Shown here one piece after another: positions 1 to 6,555 of a DNA stretch of 6,555 bases (within the stretch, counting starts at the first letter, position 1; every line of letters starts with the position of its first letter). The notes under the pieces are model-generated. The model saw only the letters and a program-made list of their open reading frames with translations. It did not search any database and was not told the DNA's origin. The DNA is taken from NCBI GenBank assembly GCA_947311125.1, contig CAMZKI010000120.1:1-6555 (forward strand), given 5' to 3'. Source of the stretch: an uncultured Chlorobiota bacterium (GTDB lineage: Bacteria; Bacteroidota; Bacteroidia; Bacteroidales; JAADGE01). The position numbers and the translations under genes were made by a program.

Positions 1-16
1 GTAAACCTTTTTTCAT
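1..16 (-). CDS. 5' end of a gene leaving the window leftward (first five codons)
   Basis: Reading the minus strand, an ATG at 16-14 opens a frame MKKGL that continues past the window edge. MKK is a common start for exported Bacteroidota proteins, but five residues cannot identify a product. The call rests mostly on context: a perfect TAnnTTTG promoter element (68-75, minus) lies about 50 bp upstream and no other minus-strand start lies between. The leader is AT-rich without a Shine-Dalgarno motif, as in the other genes here. The gene has the same orientation as the EEP gene upstream of it, but its own promoter suggests a separate transcript. Confidence 0.45.
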
Positions 17-67
17 AATTCAATAAATTTAAATGTTTATAAATAAAAAATTCTAAAATATAGTATG

Positions 68-75
68 CAAAGATA
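68..75 (-). promoter_or_regulatory. Bacteroidota-type -7 promoter element, minus strand
   Basis: The minus strand reads TATCTTTG, an exact match to the Bacteroidota primary-sigma element TAnnTTTG, and identical to the element ahead of the receptor operon. A partial upstream element (CTG, complement of 91-93) lies 15 bp away, shorter than usual, and there is no clear TTG. Transcription would start near 61-63 and give a leader of about 45 nt to the ATG at 16. Confidence 0.6.
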
Positions 76-97
76 AGAAAAAATGTAAAACAGTTAT

Positions 98-116
98 ATA
101 AAAAAATGTTTTTTAT
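98..116 (-). terminator. Possible weak AT-only hairpin terminator after the EEP gene
   Basis: Positions 98-105 (ATAAAAAA) pair perfectly with 109-116 (TTTTTTAT) around a 3-nt loop. On the minus strand the hairpin ends in a run of T and lies 45-63 nt past the EEP stop codon. The stem has no G-C pairs, so it would be thermally weak, and such inverted repeats arise by chance in AT-rich spacers. It is listed because it sits between the EEP stop and the next promoter, where a terminator is expected. Confidence 0.22.
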
Positions 117-160
117 GTTATTTAATTTACTCTTTTCTGTTCTCGGCAGCAACAATTTTG

Positions 161-1210
161 CTATTTTTCTTTTATCAAATATATATATGTCGGAAAATGG
201 TCGCTGTATCCGTTTTGAAATAAATCGAAAGAAAAAGTTCTTTTCGGATATCCCTTAAAACGCCCTTCTTGTTGTATCATAAATTTTTTTCTGCATATAC
301 CGGCTTTCCAATAAACAAAATTTGCTCTGTTGTCGGAAAGTAATGGCTGCGAAAGTATAATTTGGTCGAAAAAACTCCAGGCATCTCTGTATGCCGTAGT
401 TCCCACACCTTTTTTATATACTTTATAAAAAGGACTGTATAAATCACCGTCTTTTAGTTTTTTCACATAACCTTTTGCCCGAAGATGTTTTACAACACTT
501 GCATTGTCAGGGTTATCGTTAAGGTCACCCATAACAATTATTTTGGCGTTTTTATTTAAAGCAAAAATAGAGTCAACCAAATGCCTTGTTAAATCGCCGG
601 CAGCATTTCTTTTGGGTTCGCTGGCTTTTTGCCCGCCTCCTCTGGAGGGCCAGTGATTAACTATTATATTCAGGGTGTCTTCGTCAAATAATCCTGTTAC
701 AACCAACTGCCCTCGTGTTTTATCTTTCGGGTCAAAATCAAAATGCAGGTTATGATATGAAGTATGAAGAATTTTAAAAAAGTCTTTTCTGTAAATAAGT
801 CCTACATCAATACCTCTTTCATCCGGCGAATCGTAATGAATAATTCCGTAGTTTGATTTTATAAGTTGCGGTTCTTTTATTAAATCCTCTACAACACTTC
901 TGTTTTCAATTTCCGAAATTCCTAAGATATGGGGACCTCCTTTAACATACTCATCTCCTATTTGAGAAATTACTTCAGCCATATTATGAAGTTTTTTATG
1001 ATATCTTTTGCTTGTCCAGGCTTTTTTACCGTCAGGTAAAAATTCATAATCATAAGTATCCGGAGAATCAATTGTATCAAATAAATTTTCAAGATTATAA
1101 AAAGCTACACATCGTATTTTATATTGTTTTTTTTGAGCAGTTACACTAAAAAATGATATGAAAACAAGACTCAGTATAAGAACTGTCGTTCTGAAATTAT
1201 TTTTAAACAT
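161..1210 (-). CDS. Secreted endonuclease/exonuclease/phosphatase (EEP) family protein
   Basis: This is a metal-dependent phosphoesterase of the DNase I/exonuclease III/sphingomyelinase superfamily, 349 aa and apparently full length. Residues 1-25 form a signal peptide (basic start, hydrophobic 9-22, SVTA before Q26), so it acts outside the cytoplasm. The EEP motifs occur in order: YNLENLFD (N39), GISEIENR (metal ligand E100), RGIDVGLIYR (132-141), VNHWPSR (H186), GDLND (D229, N231), FFDQI (D282) and the C-terminal YSDHFP (D337, H338). All expected catalytic residues appear present. Family members cut nucleic acids, phospholipids or phosphorylated small molecules, and the substrate cannot be read from the sequence. 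There is no lipobox, so it is probably periplasmic or secreted. It is divergent from the receptor operon with 107 bp between the two start codons. The ATG at 1210 is chosen because it gives a complete signal peptide. Confidence 0.9.
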   Translation of the reverse strand: MFKNNFRTTVLILSLVFISFFSVTAQKKQYKIRCVAFYNLENLFDTIDSPDTYDYEFLPDGKKAWTSKRYHKKLHNMAEVISQIGDEYVKGGPHILGISEIENRSVVEDLIKEPQLIKSNYGIIHYDSPDERGIDVGLIYRKDFFKILHTSYHNLHFDFDPKDKTRGQLVVTGLFDEDTLNIIVNHWPSRGGGQKASEPKRNAAGDLTRHLVDSIFALNKNAKIIVMGDLNDNPDNASVVKHLRAKGYVKKLKDGDLYSPFYKVYKKGVGTTAYRDAWSFFDQIILSQPLLSDNRANFVYWKAGICRKKFMIQQEGRFKGYPKRTFSFDLFQNGYSDHFPTYIYLIKEK

Positions 1211-1243
1211 ATTTTGTTTTTTACTGTTATAAATAAATTATTC

Positions 1244-1251
1244 TATCTTTG
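1244..1251 (+). promoter_or_regulatory. Promoter -7 element of the receptor operon
   Basis: TATCTTTG matches the Bacteroidota element TAnnTTTG exactly. A partial -33 element (TTACTG, 1221-1226) ends 17 bp upstream; a better TTTTG (1212-1216) is 27 bp away, which is long. Transcription would start near 1257-1259, leaving a leader of about 60 nt before the receptor ATG. No other plus-strand promoter of this quality is seen before or within the three-gene operon. Confidence 0.6.
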
Positions 1252-1279
1252 TTGCCCTTTTTATTAAAATTCAAGAGTC

Positions 1280-1287
1280 CAAAATTA
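1280..1287 (-). promoter_or_regulatory. Candidate -7 element for the EEP gene, minus strand
   Basis: The minus strand reads TAATTTTG, which fits TAnnTTTG. Transcription would start near 1272-1275 and give a leader of about 63 nt to the ATG at 1210. No clear TTG is found 17-23 bp upstream (plus positions 1305-1313), so the match may be chance in AT-rich DNA. It is the only full TAnnTTTG match on the minus strand in this intergenic region. Confidence 0.35.
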
Positions 1288-1317
1288 GAATAAAAATTTA
1301 AATTAAAAGTGTAAGTT

Positions 1318-4056
1318 ATGAGAAAATTATTTTTAATACTCTCGATTTTTCTTTACGCATCATTGGTTTTGAATGCACAAAGCAATATCTCGGGAGTTGT
1401 GAAAGACAAATCAGAAAACCGTGCATTAGCAGGTGTTTCTGTAAATTTGCAGGGAACAAATATTAACTCTGTTACCGATAATAACGGTAAATTTATTTTA
1501 AAAGATGTTGCTGCCGGTAAATATTTTTTAACAATATCTGCAGAAGGCTATGAAGTTGTAAAAAAAGAAGTTAACGTAAATTCCGAAAATATTGAACTGG
1601 GAATTATATTTTTAAACATAAGAAGTATCGATGCCGGTGAAGATGTTATCATAGAATTATCAAATGAAGAGCTTGAAGCAAATGATGACGACCTGGAAAT
1701 AAATGCTTCCGGAGTTTTGCACGGTTCCAGAGATATTTTCCTCAGTACCGCAGGCTTTGTCTTCGGTCCTATGCGATTTAGAGTAAGAGGATACGACAAT
1801 AAATATTCCGATTTGTATATGAACGGTATTCAAACCAACGATATGGAATCCGGGCGAGCAGTTTGGGCTTACTGGGGCGGCTTGAACGATGCCGTCAGAA
1901 ATAAAGAAACATATAAAGGTATCACTCAAACCGACTTTGCTTTCGGCGGAATAGGAGGAATAACCGGAATAGATACCAGAGCATCAAAAATAAGAACCGG
2001 GACAAAACTAACCTATTCGCTCACAAACAGAAGCTATGATCACAGAGCAATGTTTATTCACTCTACGGGAATGATGAAAAACGGATGGGCTTTTGCCGTA
2101 TCAGGCTCAAGAAGGTATGCAAACGAAGGTTATACCGAAGGAACTTTTTATGATGCTTACTCATATTTTGTATCGGCAGAAAAGAAATTTAACGATAAGC
2201 ACAGCCTCGGTTTGGTAGTTTTCGGAGCACCGTCAAAAAGAGGAGGCAGAAGTGCTACGGTACAGGAAGTTTACGATTTAACAAGTATCAGGTATAATCC
2301 TAACTGGGGTTGGCAAGACGGCAGAAAACGCAATGCAAAAATTACTGATTCGCATACTCCTTTTGCAATTTTAACACATTACTTTGATATTGATAATACA
2401 AGCAAACTTAAAACATCTCTGGCTTTTTCAACCGGAAAATATAACAGAACATCTCTCAATTGGTATAATGCAGCTGATCCGCGACCGGATTACTACCGCT
2501 ACCTGCCGTCATACTTTACGGATGCCGATGCTGTTGAAAGAAGAACACAAGAATTTATAAACGGTGAAAGACAAATTGACTGGAACGCAATGTATCAGGC
2601 AAATTATACAAATATTGATACTGTTTTTGATGCTGACGGAATTTCAGGCAACACAGTAACCGGAAACCGTTCCGAATATATTGTCGAAAACAGAAGAAAC
2701 GAAAATTATCAAATGTGGCTTAACAGTGTTTACAATAAATCTTTAAGTGATAATCTGAAATTTACGGCAGGAGTTCAACACAGACGATACAAATCAAGAC
2801 AATATAAAACATTAGAAGATTTGCTCGGCGGCGAATATGTGGTTGATATTGACAAATATGCCGAAAGAGACTTAGTAGGAGAAGGTGTTGCCGATAACGA
2901 CATTAATTATCCTAACCACATTGTTGTTACAATAGGAGAAGTATTCGGAAACGATTATTATGCAAATGTAAACAAAACACAACTTTGGGCTAATGCCGGT
3001 TACAGTATCGGAAAAATTGATGCCTATTTCGGATTGGAAGGTTCAAATACTAATTTTTGGCGAACAGGAAATATGCAAAACGGCAAATTCCCCGATAACT
3101 CTCTCGGAGATTCCGAAAAATTGCATTTTTACAACTACGGAGTAAAAGCAGGAGCTACATATAAACTTACCGGAATGCACTTTTTCCATGCCGACGGAGC
3201 AGCTATGTCAAAAGCTCCCGAATTCAGAAACTCTTTCGTATCTCCGCGAACAAGAAACCAGATTGTAAGCGGACTGGAAAGCGAACAAATATACTCCGTG
3301 CAAGGCGGATATATTTTGCAGTCAAATAAAATAAAAGCAACGGTAGATTTGTTTTATACACAATTCAAAAATCAAACAGAAGTAAGAAGTTTCTATTTTG
3401 ACGGCTTCAACAACTTTGTTAATTTCGTAATGACAGGTATTGACAAAACACACCAAGGTATTGAAATCGGTGCAGAATACACAATATCACCGGGATTATC
3501 AGTTTACGGTGTCGCAAACCTCGGATATTACAGATGGACATCAAGACCTAATTTCAGTGTTTATGTTGATAACAGTGCAGAAACTTATTACGAAAACGAA
3601 ACTGTTTATGTTGACGGATTTCTTGTCAGCGGAACACCCCAAACAGCATTTTCGGGAGGAGTAAAATATTGGGCACCCAAACATTGGTGGATAGGATTAA
3701 GCGCAAACTATCTTGATGACACATACCTGTCTTTCAGTGCATTAACCAGAACCGTTGATGCCGTAAAATACCTTGACCACTCAACACCTGAATATGAAGA
3801 ACTGATAAAACAAGACAAACTTCCCAATTATTATACCTTGGACGGTTTTGTCGGAAAATCATTCAGATTTCAATACAAATACTATCTGAACATCAGCCTG
3901 AATGTTTCTAACATATTGAATAACGAATCAATAATAACCGGAGGATACGAGCAGGCAAGAATAGATGCATCTCTTGAAAATTTAGAAAAATTTCCTCCTA
4001 AATATTACTACTACAACGGTTTGCAATATTACTTAAACGTAAGTTTCAGATTTTAA
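1318..4056 (+). CDS. TonB-dependent outer-membrane receptor with carboxypeptidase-regulatory-like domain
   Basis: A 912-aa outer-membrane active-transport channel. Residues 1-20 are a signal peptide (NAQ at the cleavage site). Residues 22-100 form a carboxypeptidase-regulatory-like beta-sandwich (start ISGVVKDKSENRALAGVSV, then TDNNGKF and the AAGKYFLTISAEGYE end). A short acidic linker follows (113-127, ELSNEELEANDDDLE). The plug, about 130-225, has RDIFLSTAGFVFG, RFRVRGYDNKYSDLYMNG, NDMESGR and WGGLND, typical of one Bacteroidota receptor family. The rest is a long aromatic-rich barrel ending in NVSFRF; the terminal Phe fits BAM-dependent insertion. No SusD gene follows, and two DUF5689 lipoproteins take that place. 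It is first in the apparent operon, with the next gene 19 bp downstream. The ATG at 1318 gives the full signal peptide, and no Shine-Dalgarno motif precedes it. The ligand is unknown. Confidence 0.92.
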   Translation: MRKLFLILSIFLYASLVLNAQSNISGVVKDKSENRALAGVSVNLQGTNINSVTDNNGKFILKDVAAGKYFLTISAEGYEVVKKEVNVNSENIELGIIFLNIRSIDAGEDVIIELSNEELEANDDDLEINASGVLHGSRDIFLSTAGFVFGPMRFRVRGYDNKYSDLYMNGIQTNDMESGRAVWAYWGGLNDAVRNKETYKGITQTDFAFGGIGGITGIDTRASKIRTGTKLTYSLTNRSYDHRAMFIHSTGMMKNGWAFAVSGSRRYANEGYTEGTFYDAYSYFVSAEKKFNDKHSLGLVVFGAPSKRGGRSATVQEVYDLTSIRYNPNWGWQDGRKRNAKITDSHTPFAILTHYFDIDNTSKLKTSLAFSTGKYNRTSLNWYNAADPRPDYYRYLPSYFTDADAVERRTQEFINGERQIDWNAMYQANYTNIDTVFDADGISGNTVTGNRSEYIVENRRNENYQMWLNSVYNKSLSDNLKFTAGVQHRRYKSRQYKTLEDLLGGEYVVDIDKYAERDLVGEGVADNDINYPNHIVVTIGEVFGNDYYANVNKTQLWANAGYSIGKIDAYFGLEGSNTNFWRTGNMQNGKFPDNSLGDSEKLHFYNYGVKAGATYKLTGMHFFHADGAAMSKAPEFRNSFVSPRTRNQIVSGLESEQIYSVQGGYILQSNKIKATVDLFYTQFKNQTEVRSFYFDGFNNFVNFVMTGIDKTHQGIEIGAEYTISPGLSVYGVANLGYYRWTSRPNFSVYVDNSAETYYENETVYVDGFLVSGTPQTAFSGGVKYWAPKHWWIGLSANYLDDTYLSFSALTRTVDAVKYLDHSTPEYEELIKQDKLPNYYTLDGFVGKSFRFQYKYYLNISLNVSNILNNESIITGGYEQARIDASLENLEKFPPKYYYYNGLQYYLNVSFRF

Positions 4057-4075
4057 ACTTTAAAACTAATTAGTA

Positions 4076-4849
4076 ATGAAAAATATATTTAAAATAACAA
4101 CTGTAATCGCATTACTGTTTTTCATAATAAACGGATGCACAAAAGAAGATTTTGACGAAACACCGGAATATATTACCGATTGGACTGCAAATACAAGCAT
4201 TGCCGACTTAAAAGCAAAGTATTCTACAGTTCCCGCAAAAATTGATACGAACATTATAATAAAAGGAATTGTTATTTCAAGCGACAAAGAAGGTAATTTT
4301 TATAAAGAACTTTTTATTCAAGATGAAACAGGAGCAATATCAATTCGTTTGGACAACGGATATTTATATACAAAATACCCTGTCGGAAGATTGGTATATA
4401 TAAACTGTCAAGGTTTATATATCGGAACATATAACGAAGTTTACCAATTAGGCTTAGGAGCAAATATAGACAGAATAAACAGTGCTTTAATTGAAGACTA
4501 TATTGACATATCAGCCGGCGGAACACCCGTAACTCCCGCAACTTTAACAATAGATAAACTTGCGGACAGCCTTATCGGAACTTTTATAAGACTTGAAAAT
4601 GTAGAATTTTCAAATTTTAATACTACTTATGCCGATAATAACGTTTCATATACTACAAGAAATATTTCCGATTGCTCCGGAAATACAGTAGTTATGAGCA
4701 CAAGTTCGTATGCAGATTTTGCCAAAGATTCTTTACCGCAAGGTAACGGAACAATAGATGCTGTTTTAAGTAAATTTCAGGGAGCTTATCAACTAAGAAT
4801 TAACACAACAGACGATGTTAATTTAACAGGCTCTCGATGCACAAAATAA
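4076..4849 (+). CDS. DUF5689 domain lipoprotein (short paralogue), likely surface-exposed
   Basis: A 257-aa lipoprotein. Hydrophobic residues 9-18 lead to the lipobox IINGC, with lipidated C21. The mature start CTKED has Lys followed by two acidic residues, resembling the lipoprotein export signal known from Bacteroidota (K-(D/E)2), so display on the cell surface is likely. Residues about 38-255 are one DUF5689 unit: SIADLKAKY, then an OB-fold-like strand pattern (IIKGIVISSDKEGNFYKELF, IQDETGAISIRL, GLYIGTY), then SSYADFAKD, PQGNGTIDAVL and YQLRI. Cysteines 111, 200 and 255 are shared with the next protein. It ends two residues after C255, exactly where the paralogue continues into another domain. 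Its role is inferred to be ligand capture for the receptor encoded 19 bp upstream; no enzymatic motif is seen. Starting at the ATG at 4076 gives an intact lipoprotein signal. Confidence 0.85.
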   Translation: MKNIFKITTVIALLFFIINGCTKEDFDETPEYITDWTANTSIADLKAKYSTVPAKIDTNIIIKGIVISSDKEGNFYKELFIQDETGAISIRLDNGYLYTKYPVGRLVYINCQGLYIGTYNEVYQLGLGANIDRINSALIEDYIDISAGGTPVTPATLTIDKLADSLIGTFIRLENVEFSNFNTTYADNNVSYTTRNISDCSGNTVVMSTSSYADFAKDSLPQGNGTIDAVLSKFQGAYQLRINTTDDVNLTGSRCTK

Positions 4850-4873
4850 TTTTAAATCTTAAAATACTTAATT

Positions 4874-6172
4874 ATGAATAAATATATAAAAATTACGGGA
4901 ATTTTCAGTATAAGTTTAATACTGTTTTTTGCATCTTGTATAGATTACGACTTTGCAGAACCCGAAAAAGCCGTTTATAACCCTAACATACAGGAGAACA
5001 CAACTATTCAGGAACTGAAAGCTCTTTATACGGGAGAACTTACATTAATCGATACCGATGTTATTATTAAAGGAACCGTTATTGCCAACGATAAATCAGG
5101 CAACTACTATAAAACAATTGTAATACAAGACAGTACGGCAGGTATTGAAATAAGTTTAGATGCTTACGAATTACATAACTTATATCACGAAGGAGACTTA
5201 ATTTATGTCAAATGTAAAGGATTATATTTAGGAACTTACGGAGGACAAGTTCAGCTCGGTGCTGACTATAACGGTTCGGTAGGAAGAATATCAGAGCCTT
5301 TAATAGAAAATTATCTGGTAAAAGCTGACGGCGGAAAACCCGTTATCCCGAAAGAACTCAATATTTCGGCAATAAACGGTAATTTGGTAAATCAACTTGT
5401 TATGCTTAAAGATGTTCAGTTTAAACGATATAACGTAGGCGATACATACGGCGATGTTGTTTTAAAAGAAGATAAAGACACTTATGTTGAAGACTGTAAC
5501 GGAAACTCAATAATTGTAAGAACCAGCGGATATGCCGATTTTGCAAGCGACATAATTCCCGAAGGAAACGGAAAATTAACCGCGGTTCTTACAAAATACA
5601 ACCAAACGTATCAACTGAAAATACGCAACGTAAACGAAGTTGTTATGCTTACCGAAAGATGCGGAGCATTTTTTGACGAAGATTTTGAAATCTTTGCAAA
5701 TTACGATCCGTTAGATCAATACGGCTGGTTTACTTACAGCGTTACAGATGCAAGCAAAACATGGTATGCTTCCGAGTTCGGAGGAAATATGTTTGCAAAG
5801 ATGACAGGTTATAATTACGATACTAACTCGGCAGATGATAATGAAGACTGGCTCATAACTCCGAAACTTGATTTCTCAAACGCAAGCGTTGTGCAATTCT
5901 CATTTGATAACGCAAGTAATTACAGCGGACCCGTATTACAGGTTTATGTTTCGACAGATTATGACGGTTCCGGAAATCCTAATAATTTTACTTGGACGGA
6001 GCTTACAGGACTTAATCTGTCATCCGGAACTTATACATGGGTAACCGCTACGAAAGATTTGTCTTCCTATGCAGGTCAAAGCAGTGTCTACATAGGTTTC
6101 AAATATACCTCTTCGCCGTCAGCAGGTGCAAAAACATGGGAAGTTGACAATGTAAGAATAACAATAAACTAA
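4874..6172 (+). CDS. DUF5689 lipoprotein with C-terminal choice-of-anchor-J-like domain (long paralogue)
   Basis: A 432-aa lipoprotein. Hydrophobic residues 9-20 end in FFASC, with lipidated C22. The mature start IDYDFAEPE is acidic, which would also fit surface export but lacks the K-(D/E)2 form. Residues about 43-263 repeat the DUF5689 unit of the upstream gene: TTIQELKALY, IIKGTVIANDKSGNYYKTIV, IQDSTAGIEI, GLYLGTY, GGKPVIPKEL, SGYADFASD, PEGNGKLTAVL and YQLKI, with C114, C208 and C263 aligned to its cysteines. Residues about 266-432 form a beta-rich domain resembling choice-of-anchor J/MAM-like jelly rolls: FFDEDFEIF at its start, NEDWLITPKLDFS, LQVYVSTDYDG, and the close SVYIGFKYTS to WEVDNVRITIN. 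That fold usually binds glycans or other surface ligands. It ends without a recognisable type IX secretion signal. It lies 24 bp after the short paralogue and is last in the operon before the terminator. Confidence 0.86.
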   Translation: MNKYIKITGIFSISLILFFASCIDYDFAEPEKAVYNPNIQENTTIQELKALYTGELTLIDTDVIIKGTVIANDKSGNYYKTIVIQDSTAGIEISLDAYELHNLYHEGDLIYVKCKGLYLGTYGGQVQLGADYNGSVGRISEPLIENYLVKADGGKPVIPKELNISAINGNLVNQLVMLKDVQFKRYNVGDTYGDVVLKEDKDTYVEDCNGNSIIVRTSGYADFASDIIPEGNGKLTAVLTKYNQTYQLKIRNVNEVVMLTERCGAFFDEDFEIFANYDPLDQYGWFTYSVTDASKTWYASEFGGNMFAKMTGYNYDTNSADDNEDWLITPKLDFSNASVVQFSFDNASNYSGPVLQVYVSTDYDGSGNPNNFTWTELTGLNLSSGTYTWVTATKDLSSYAGQSSVYIGFKYTSSPSAGAKTWEVDNVRITIN

Positions 6173-6193
6173 AAAATAAAACAAATTATTCCG

Positions 6194-6233
6194 ATAAAAG
6201 AGGTTGCCGGCTGTTGCGGGCAGCCTTTTTTAT
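6194..6233 (+). terminator. Intrinsic terminator of the receptor operon
   Basis: The core stem pairs AGGTTGCC (6201-6208) with GGCAGCCT (6219-6226), 8 bp with one G-T wobble, around a 10-nt loop. A/T pairing extends it outward to 6194 and 6233, about 15 bp in all, and the right arm runs into six T (6226-6231). A shorter alternative stem, GGCTG (6209-6213) with CAGCC (6221-6225), is also possible. It starts 22 bp after the stop of the long lipoprotein gene and precedes a fresh promoter. Confidence 0.88.
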
Positions 6234-6268
6234 TTCATCGAAATATTTAATCTGCCGAATTATTATCT

Positions 6269-6276
6269 TATTTTTG
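6269..6276 (+). promoter_or_regulatory. Promoter -7 element of the right-edge gene
   Basis: TATTTTTG fits the Bacteroidota element TAnnTTTG. It lies after the operon terminator, and transcription starting near 6282-6284 would leave a leader of roughly 27 nt to the ATG at 6310. A partial upstream TCTG (6251-6254) is only 14 bp away, so the -33 element is poor. Confidence 0.5.
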
Positions 6277-6309
6277 CCTGACATAAGTTTTAACCGTAAT
6301 TTTTAATAA

Positions 6310-6555
6310 ATGAATATTTCGCAAGAATACAAATCGTTATTCAGAAAAAATATTACGCCTGACGAGATAAAAAACATTTTAAAAACCACCCGAAATTTCT
6401 TGAGTTCAGAAAATAATATAAACGAACTTCTGTTTTTTCTGGATGAAAGCAGAAAGTCTTATTTTCTGCAAAAATTAAACACGGAAGAGCTTAAAAACGA
6501 ATGGTTTAATATCATTTCCGAAAGTATCAGAAAAACCGATTATAATCTTGAAAAA
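6310..6555 (+). CDS. Unrecognised protein, N-terminal 82 residues (cut by window edge)
   Basis: An ATG at 6310 opens a frame with no stop through the last base, coding for 82 residues that begin MNISQEYKSLF. The fragment has no signal peptide or membrane segment, so it is probably cytoplasmic. It is rich in Lys, Glu, Asn and aromatic residues, with patterns suggesting alpha-helices (TPDEIKNILK, ENNINELLFFLDE, LNTEELKNEWFNII). I do not recognise the family from this part. Codon use resembles the upstream genes, and a terminator plus a new promoter separate it from the receptor operon, so no functional link is implied. The start is supported by the promoter about 34 bp upstream and the AT-rich leader. 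Confidence 0.72.
   Translation, partial: MNISQEYKSLFRKNITPDEIKNILKTTRNFLSSENNINELLFFLDESRKSYFLQKLNTEELKNEWFNIISESIRKTDYNLEK

Noticed and set aside
1295..1304. Perfect palindrome AATTTAAATT in the receptor leader, with a similar run at 25-34
   Set aside because: Short A/T palindromes are expected by chance in such AT-rich spacers, and no further copies suggest a regulator site.
1548..1929. Two minus-strand open frames of 83 and 89 codons inside the receptor gene
   Set aside because: They overlap each other and lie antisense to the strongly supported receptor, with no family resemblance and no promoter.
3440..3664. A 74-codon plus-strand frame within the receptor gene
   Set aside because: It is an out-of-frame shadow of the beta-barrel coding sequence with no recognisable motif.
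4066..4550. Minus-strand frames of 73 and 78 codons opposite the short lipoprotein gene
   Set aside because: They are antisense to a well supported lipoprotein, and their hydrophobic stretches reflect the complement of its codons.
1318..6172. A SusC/SusD-type polysaccharide utilisation locus
   Set aside because: No SusD-like lipoprotein, glycoside hydrolase, polysaccharide lyase or hybrid regulator is present, and the receptor plug differs from SusC.
6100..6172. A type IX secretion C-terminal sorting domain on the long lipoprotein
   Set aside because: The end is the closing strand of the jelly-roll domain (WEVDNVRITIN). No separate sorting-domain motifs follow, and the protein already has a lipobox.

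Overview
The window reads as a piece of an AT-rich Bacteroidota (Bacteroidetes) chromosome. The signs are the Bacteroidota-type promoter element TAnnTTTG upstream of several genes, AT-rich leader sequences with no Shine-Dalgarno motif, a TonB-dependent receptor with an N-terminal carboxypeptidase-regulatory-like domain, and paired DUF5689 lipoproteins. Nothing fixes the genus.

Layout, left to right. Positions 1-16 (minus) hold the first codons of a gene that leaves the window, with a good promoter at 68-75. A secreted endonuclease/exonuclease/phosphatase (EEP) family protein follows on the minus strand at 161-1210. A 107-bp divergent intergenic region (1211-1317) carries a promoter candidate for each side. 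Three plus-strand genes are then closely spaced (gaps of 19 and 24 bp) and look like one operon: a TonB-dependent outer-membrane receptor (1318-4056), a DUF5689 lipoprotein (4076-4849), and a longer DUF5689 lipoprotein with a C-terminal choice-of-anchor-J-like jelly-roll domain (4874-6172). A strong intrinsic terminator at 6194-6233 ends the operon. A new promoter at 6269-6276 precedes an unrecognised gene that runs off the right edge (6310-6555).

How they may work together (inference): the receptor would be the energised outer-membrane gate, and the two lipoproteins, one with a lipoprotein export signal, would sit on the cell surface and bind the ligand. The EEP enzyme would cut a phosphodiester or phosphomonoester substrate outside the cytoplasm. 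The OB-fold-like look of the DUF5689 core and the nuclease-family neighbour make nucleic acid or another phosphorylated compound the leading guess for the ligand. The sequence alone does not prove this. There are no RNA genes, CRISPR arrays, insertion sequences or phage genes that I can support.
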